Positions 59,717 through 64,000 of a stretch of 64,000 nt of DNA are shown here, piece after piece. A program made the translations under genes and the position numbers. Origin of the DNA: Pelodera strongyloides (Eukaryota; Nematoda; Chromadorea; Rhabditida; Rhabditidae); NCBI GenBank assembly GCA_036852015.1, contig JAANDG010000096.1, positions 1 through 64,000 on the forward strand, read 5' to 3'. Position 1 is the first letter of the stretch, and the number at the start of each line of letters is the position of its first letter. A model generated the notes under the pieces. That model had not been told where the DNA came from, did no database searches, and worked only from the letters and a program-made list of their open reading frames with translations.

Positions 59717-60943
59717 AACAAAACTCTCATGTACAACACTAGGACACTTCTTCGTTTCTAGTAAAATGTTTGTCGTCTCCGTAGTTATAGTCCAGACATA
59801 CAGAGCTCACACAAAATACCAAACTGGATAACATAACTAGCCGAAGTACAAAAACATTCTGCCATACTTGCTATTCTGCCATACTTGCCTTAGGGCATGC
59901 CATACTCATAAATTTTCTTCGAATTTCATAAAGACTAAACATTAAATCGTCTGATTGGTTATTACAACTGTGTGAAACATCGTGAAGGTTTGGAATGTTT
60001 TTCTTTTTCCGCATCACATAAACAAACCACTAACACAAGTGTTAACCCTTGTATGGAGAAAACACACCAATCACGTTTCATTCAAATCATTTTATTAATT
60101 AATGCATATCACACTGGCTTCATGATAAGTAAATAGTAAATCACTAAATTATCACAGATACGGTATTATTGATTGTTCTTTGGGCAATTGAAGACTAAAG
60201 TGATGTGATAGCAAATGATTGAGCTCGTTAGTAAAAATAAAAATACATCGATGAGCAATTAGACAAGAAAGCAACAGTTTCTGTTAAAAAAATGCGTTTG
60301 GACATACGCGCACAACGAACAACCGGCAAACTGTGAGCGGATCCGATATCGCGCGCTTCCGGCGAACAAACGTTGACTAACAACTGATTTCCGCGCGCAG
60401 TCTTTCCATCGCGCAGCAATATTGTAGCCGATTTCGTAACCACAGTAGCTACAGAAGAGGTAAATAAATGGGCAAAAATCAATAACAAATGCTAAATGAA
60501 GAATAACACTACTTAAGAAGCACTTATAACTGAAACACGCGATTCTTATAGCACTGGCGTTGCAACTGGTAATATATAGACTACATTAGAAAGACAAGGA
60601 CGTATGCGCACGGCACGATTCTTTGATTTACTTGAAAGTTAGAAAATCTAAATTAGGCTTTTAGATATTTTCGCCACGAAAATCCAGCGTCTCCTTATAT
60701 AGCAGAGGCCGATGCGCAACGAATTAAAACAAACAACAATATACGAAAACATTCGATTTTTCAGTTTTTAAAGGGAGGGGGTTACCCGGTTCCTTTAAAC
60801 TCAATAGTTACCAATATTCTCCTGTTTTCACCTACCGTACAGTAATCCTAGAATTATTAAAGCTGATGTACCCCACGTTCAACCCACGTAAACTATCCGA
60901 TCATGAAAATCATACTGGAACGCCGAGTGAAACGCAATGTTAC
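59717..60943. repeat. Duplicated segment, copy 2
   Basis: Matches 40479-42065 in blocks (see there). This copy joins onto the complete last exon of PGAP2, so it is likely the older arrangement and copy 1 the derived one. Confidence 0.85.
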
Positions 60944-61258
60944 TCAGTACGAATATGTACTCGAAAAACGCAAAGACGGAAAACACGTAGGGTTCGCAGT
61001 AGGCGTTGTGGCGGTAGAAAACGTAGGTACATATGAGCAGAGTGGACACAGAACAAGTGAATGAACGGCGCTTCCACCTGATGAACAATTTTCCATAAAA
61101 TACTACGGTTAGCAATTAGCCATAAGTAGCCTTTACAGTAATTAGCACTATATCTTCCTAGTTTGCATTTGACCTCTGACGCTATGCTTCACCATTCAAT
61201 CGTGTAACCTATTCACGACTCTCTACCTCTCTCTCTACCACTCTCTACCTCTCTCTAC

Positions 61259-61301
<43 letters not shown>

Positions 61302-61310
61302 ACATCTCTG

Positions 61311-61385
<75 letters not shown>

Positions 61386-62872
61386 GTTCCCCTTAATTGC
61401 AAACTCTTATGCAAAACAAAACCACTCACCTCCAACTGTACGCATGCCACTTTGACAGTTCATAACCTCGAAAATAGCTGTACAGAGATAAATGGGAGAC
61501 CATATGCAGCAGAGAGGTTGTCTAAAAGAGTCCACTAACCTTTACGGATAACTGCTTGCTAAGAATCATGACTTGTGACAATAATGATACGTTTCTCTAA
61601 ATCTACCGTAAAAGCAGTAGTACAACTAACAATAAGACTTTCTTTTACTGCAAGCTCACGCCAAACTGTTCGATAATTCCAATTCAGTCAATAGGTTTTT
61701 CTCACGGGAAACTATACTTACAACCGGTTACCAACCAAATAGTTATGTTATTATACCCGGTACCTTAACCAAATCAGTTACCCCCACCGAACAACCGTAG
61801 ACAAGCATCAGCATTACTCAACAACTGTTACCAAATAGTTAGTCCATCTAGTAATCTAGCTACCGTAAACTACTACCTGAAATACCGTACCAAACTACTC
61901 ACCCCAAACACAGTAAACGAGATCACATGCCGATAATGATCATCATTCGAATTGTAGAATGTGAGCGAATTGAGCGCCAAAATCTCGGTAAGATGTAGAA
62001 ATGCACATAAAATTGTCAGAAAGTAGACCAATGTACCCGGATGTGCACACCGCTTGAACCACATAAAGTAGACGTAAGCGGATAACAACCTGAATACGAC
62101 CGCTTTTAATTTCCCGCTATACAGTATATAGTATTTCTTAATTTATAGGTAACCGTGGACGTTATTTTTAGCGACGCGCTAACTCATTCTAAAGCCGAAA
62201 CAATTGACAGGAACACATATCTCTTAAAAGTCTGAAAAACGCCTAAACCTCCAAAAACACTAGAATAGCGCCCAAAACTGGCCACGTAACCGAACGTCGC
62301 CGCGTTTCAAATTTAGAGGCACTGAGTATTGCGTGACGTCACATTTACGCCTCCAGATCAGCTCACCTCGGCAAAAAATGTACATAAATAGCGGTGCTCC
62401 ATATCAAATTGGTCGAATCAAATCCACCAATTACAGTACTTATCGACGGCAGAACGTTATCCACACGGCAGTGAGTACTTAAGCAAAGGATGTAAATTTA
62501 GTGTAATGTCCTTCAGCCGTTAGGTACCATTATCATGGTTATAGAGTAGACTATGAAACCCCTTTAGGTACCCCTACCCCACTAAAACAACATCGAACTC
62601 AGTGTGATGTAGAGATAACTTGGCTGGTAACGTGAAATTTTGAATGTTTTTGAAACAATTGGCAATATTAAGATAGGAGGTTATAGTTCGTGTTTCACGT
62701 TTCATGTAAAATAACTAAAATTAAGGGGGAAAATAATAAACGCCTTGAATGCTCACTTTGTCGATTCTTCAAAATGGAATAGAATGGCCACGGCGATACA
62801 CACAAACAACGCCACGGCTGGCAGACCGCATACTGTCACTGCTAGTCGTCGGGCACTACAGGAGAGACGGCG
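60879..62872 (-). CDS. PGAP2: PGAP2 (GPI-anchor lipid remodelling), N-terminus incomplete
   Basis: PGAP2 is a multi-pass Golgi membrane protein needed for fatty-acid remodelling of GPI anchors. Proposed exons: 62872-62757, 62477-62367, 62089-61903, 61654-61591, 61466-61430 and 61077-60879 (stop), in phase, 237 residues. Human PGAP2 has about 254, so only a short start exon is missing. The sequence follows the family throughout: a first membrane helix ending AVAILFHFEES, then THCRVDNVLPSISTVIGG, a second region AYVYFMWF, then HLTEILALNSLTF, KWHAYSWRWKRR and RHNAYCEPYVFSVFAFFEY with LSNIAFH at the C-terminus. The exon 61654-61591 is the least sure (acceptor GTGAG). An upstream miniature-element end lies at about 62880-63060. 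A possible exon at about 63656-63738 could not be tied to the gene. Confidence 0.87.
61230..61383 (+). repeat. (CT)n microsatellite
   Basis: Mainly CTCTCT with a few TACCTC and TGTCTC interruptions, then an uninterrupted (TC)n of over 60 bp. It lies in the PGAP2 intron between 61430 and 61077. Confidence 0.95.
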
Positions 62873-64000
62873 CTGAATTGAGGAATTAAAGCGGTATAAC
62901 AAGGTTTAGTTACCCAAGTTTGAGGTATTTATTCCTTGTCCTGATGATGCCGAAAGGTGAAACGTTGACATAAAGATTTGGTTTACATCTGTCAATCTGC
63001 CCTTACGGGAGTCGTACTAAGCGCGAAGATTCTACCTATTCTATAAAGCGGTATAACAAGAGGTTTTGAAACGTATGCTGAACAACCGGTCATTTCCATG
63101 TGCAATATACGTAAAATGTTTTCCATTTTGCGCACCCATTACAGCACAAAAAATGAATATTTTTGGTAATGCGATTGTACAGCATAAGCTTCAAATCGAT
63201 GCACAATAACGCGTTAACTACGTAAACGTACTTATACGTATGAATAAGTTCGCCTTCAATATGCACATGAATGAGCTCAAAGAGTCTTCGAAGTAGAGGA
63301 AGCTAGCGTAACCACTGACGAAACTTGGTGTCCAAGCCGCGTGGGTTCGGCGTGCAACCTGGCACGCCATACCCAAAGGGCGTGACACTGTTTTCATACC
63401 CGCTTGCACGTCGTGCCGTTGCCGCTTGCACGCCAATTATCTCGTTGACCATTGTTCCCCCAGACCCAACGTCAACGTCAACGACCGATGTAGTAGAGGG
63501 TTTTTTGAACACGCTGTTTATCTACCTCACAGGTGTATGTGTTATAATATTATTAGAAATGGGATGTAGCACATCTTTCTAAGCACTAGATCTAGCTAGC
63601 CATAAATCAAGTCGTCAAGGTAAAAAGGAAAGAATACAACAAACTTACGCTTCCCGTGTAATGTGTGTAAGCGCTCTGTTGAGTTCCGACGAAAACTGGC
63701 AAGCAGCCAAACGTGACATAATCGCGAACATCCTAAAACAACGTAGCACTTTGATTATTATTTTCGTGAAGTTGTTTTTAAAGAGTACATACAGGCGGAT
63801 CGGGTAATCATTTCGTGTAGGATGTCTCGAAATGAAACACAAGCTCCGCACATAATAAAAAATAGGGGACTATTTACTATTTCATTTTAATCTGATAATA
63901 AATTTCCGGTTAAAAAACACGGAAATCATGAAATTTACGGCCGTTCAGGTTCAGGATGGGTGAAAAGAAAATTATTGAACGACAATGCAAAAACACGAGT
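62873..64000. other. Upstream region of PGAP2
   Basis: Ends of AAAGCGGTATAACAAG miniature elements lie at 62888 and 63046. The block 63656-63738 (minus) has an acceptor TGTTTTAG, three open frames and a donor GTAAGT, and might be a leader exon. Nothing else is supportable. Confidence 0.35.

Noticed and set aside
61235..61450. Frame of alternating Arg and Glu
   Set aside because: A translated (CT)n tract; the real PGAP2 exon there is only 61466-61430.

Overview
This is a window of an animal nuclear genome: AT-rich, gene-sparse, with many short introns and many small inverted-repeat DNA elements. Four bilaterian gene families are recognisable: tau/MAP2/MAP4, TANC, fatty-acid-binding protein and PGAP2. 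A tRNA-Tyr with an intron is also present. Together with introns of about 0.2-0.5 kb these suggest an invertebrate. I cannot fix the phylum from the sequence alone. All exon models were built by hand from splice signals, reading phase and family resemblance, and none has transcript support.

Left part (1-31 kb). Positions 1269-6882 (+) hold the 3' part of a tau-family microtubule-associated protein, with about ten repeat units on nearly one exon each. Positions 12998-17536 (+) encode an unrecognised cysteine-rich protein ending in two B-box-like modules that arose by duplication of an exon triplet. Positions 19852-31445 (-) hold a complete-looking 29-exon TANC gene (P-loop NTPase, ankyrin repeats, TPR). 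Its introns contain a tRNA-Tyr gene, a dead antisense LINE fragment and a run of 30 G. A fatty-acid-binding protein gene (32063-33340, +) is divergent from TANC.

Middle (33-48 kb). This is mostly repeats: TTAA-flanked miniature elements, CT/GA microsatellites, GC-rich dispersed repeats, and one copy (40.5-42.1 kb) of a segment that recurs at 59.7-60.9 kb. The first copy carries only the last 20 codons of PGAP2; the second carries the end of the PGAP2 gene (60879-62872, -).

Right part (48-56 kb). Positions 48747-56133 form a full-length DNA transposon. It has 163-bp, almost identical terminal inverted repeats and TTAA target duplications. It carries two minus-strand genes: a 10-exon DDE transposase of Kolobok type with a THAP-like C2CH start, and a 4-exon gene for a 200-residue protein that resembles the cytoplasmic ballast domain of the P2X7 receptor. 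The transposon and a 481-bp miniature element sit at the same TTAA of successive copies of a tandem repeat. Other copies of that repeat keep the site empty, which defines the target duplication within the window. This transposon with its P2X7-like partner gene, and the expanded tau repeat array, are the most interesting items.
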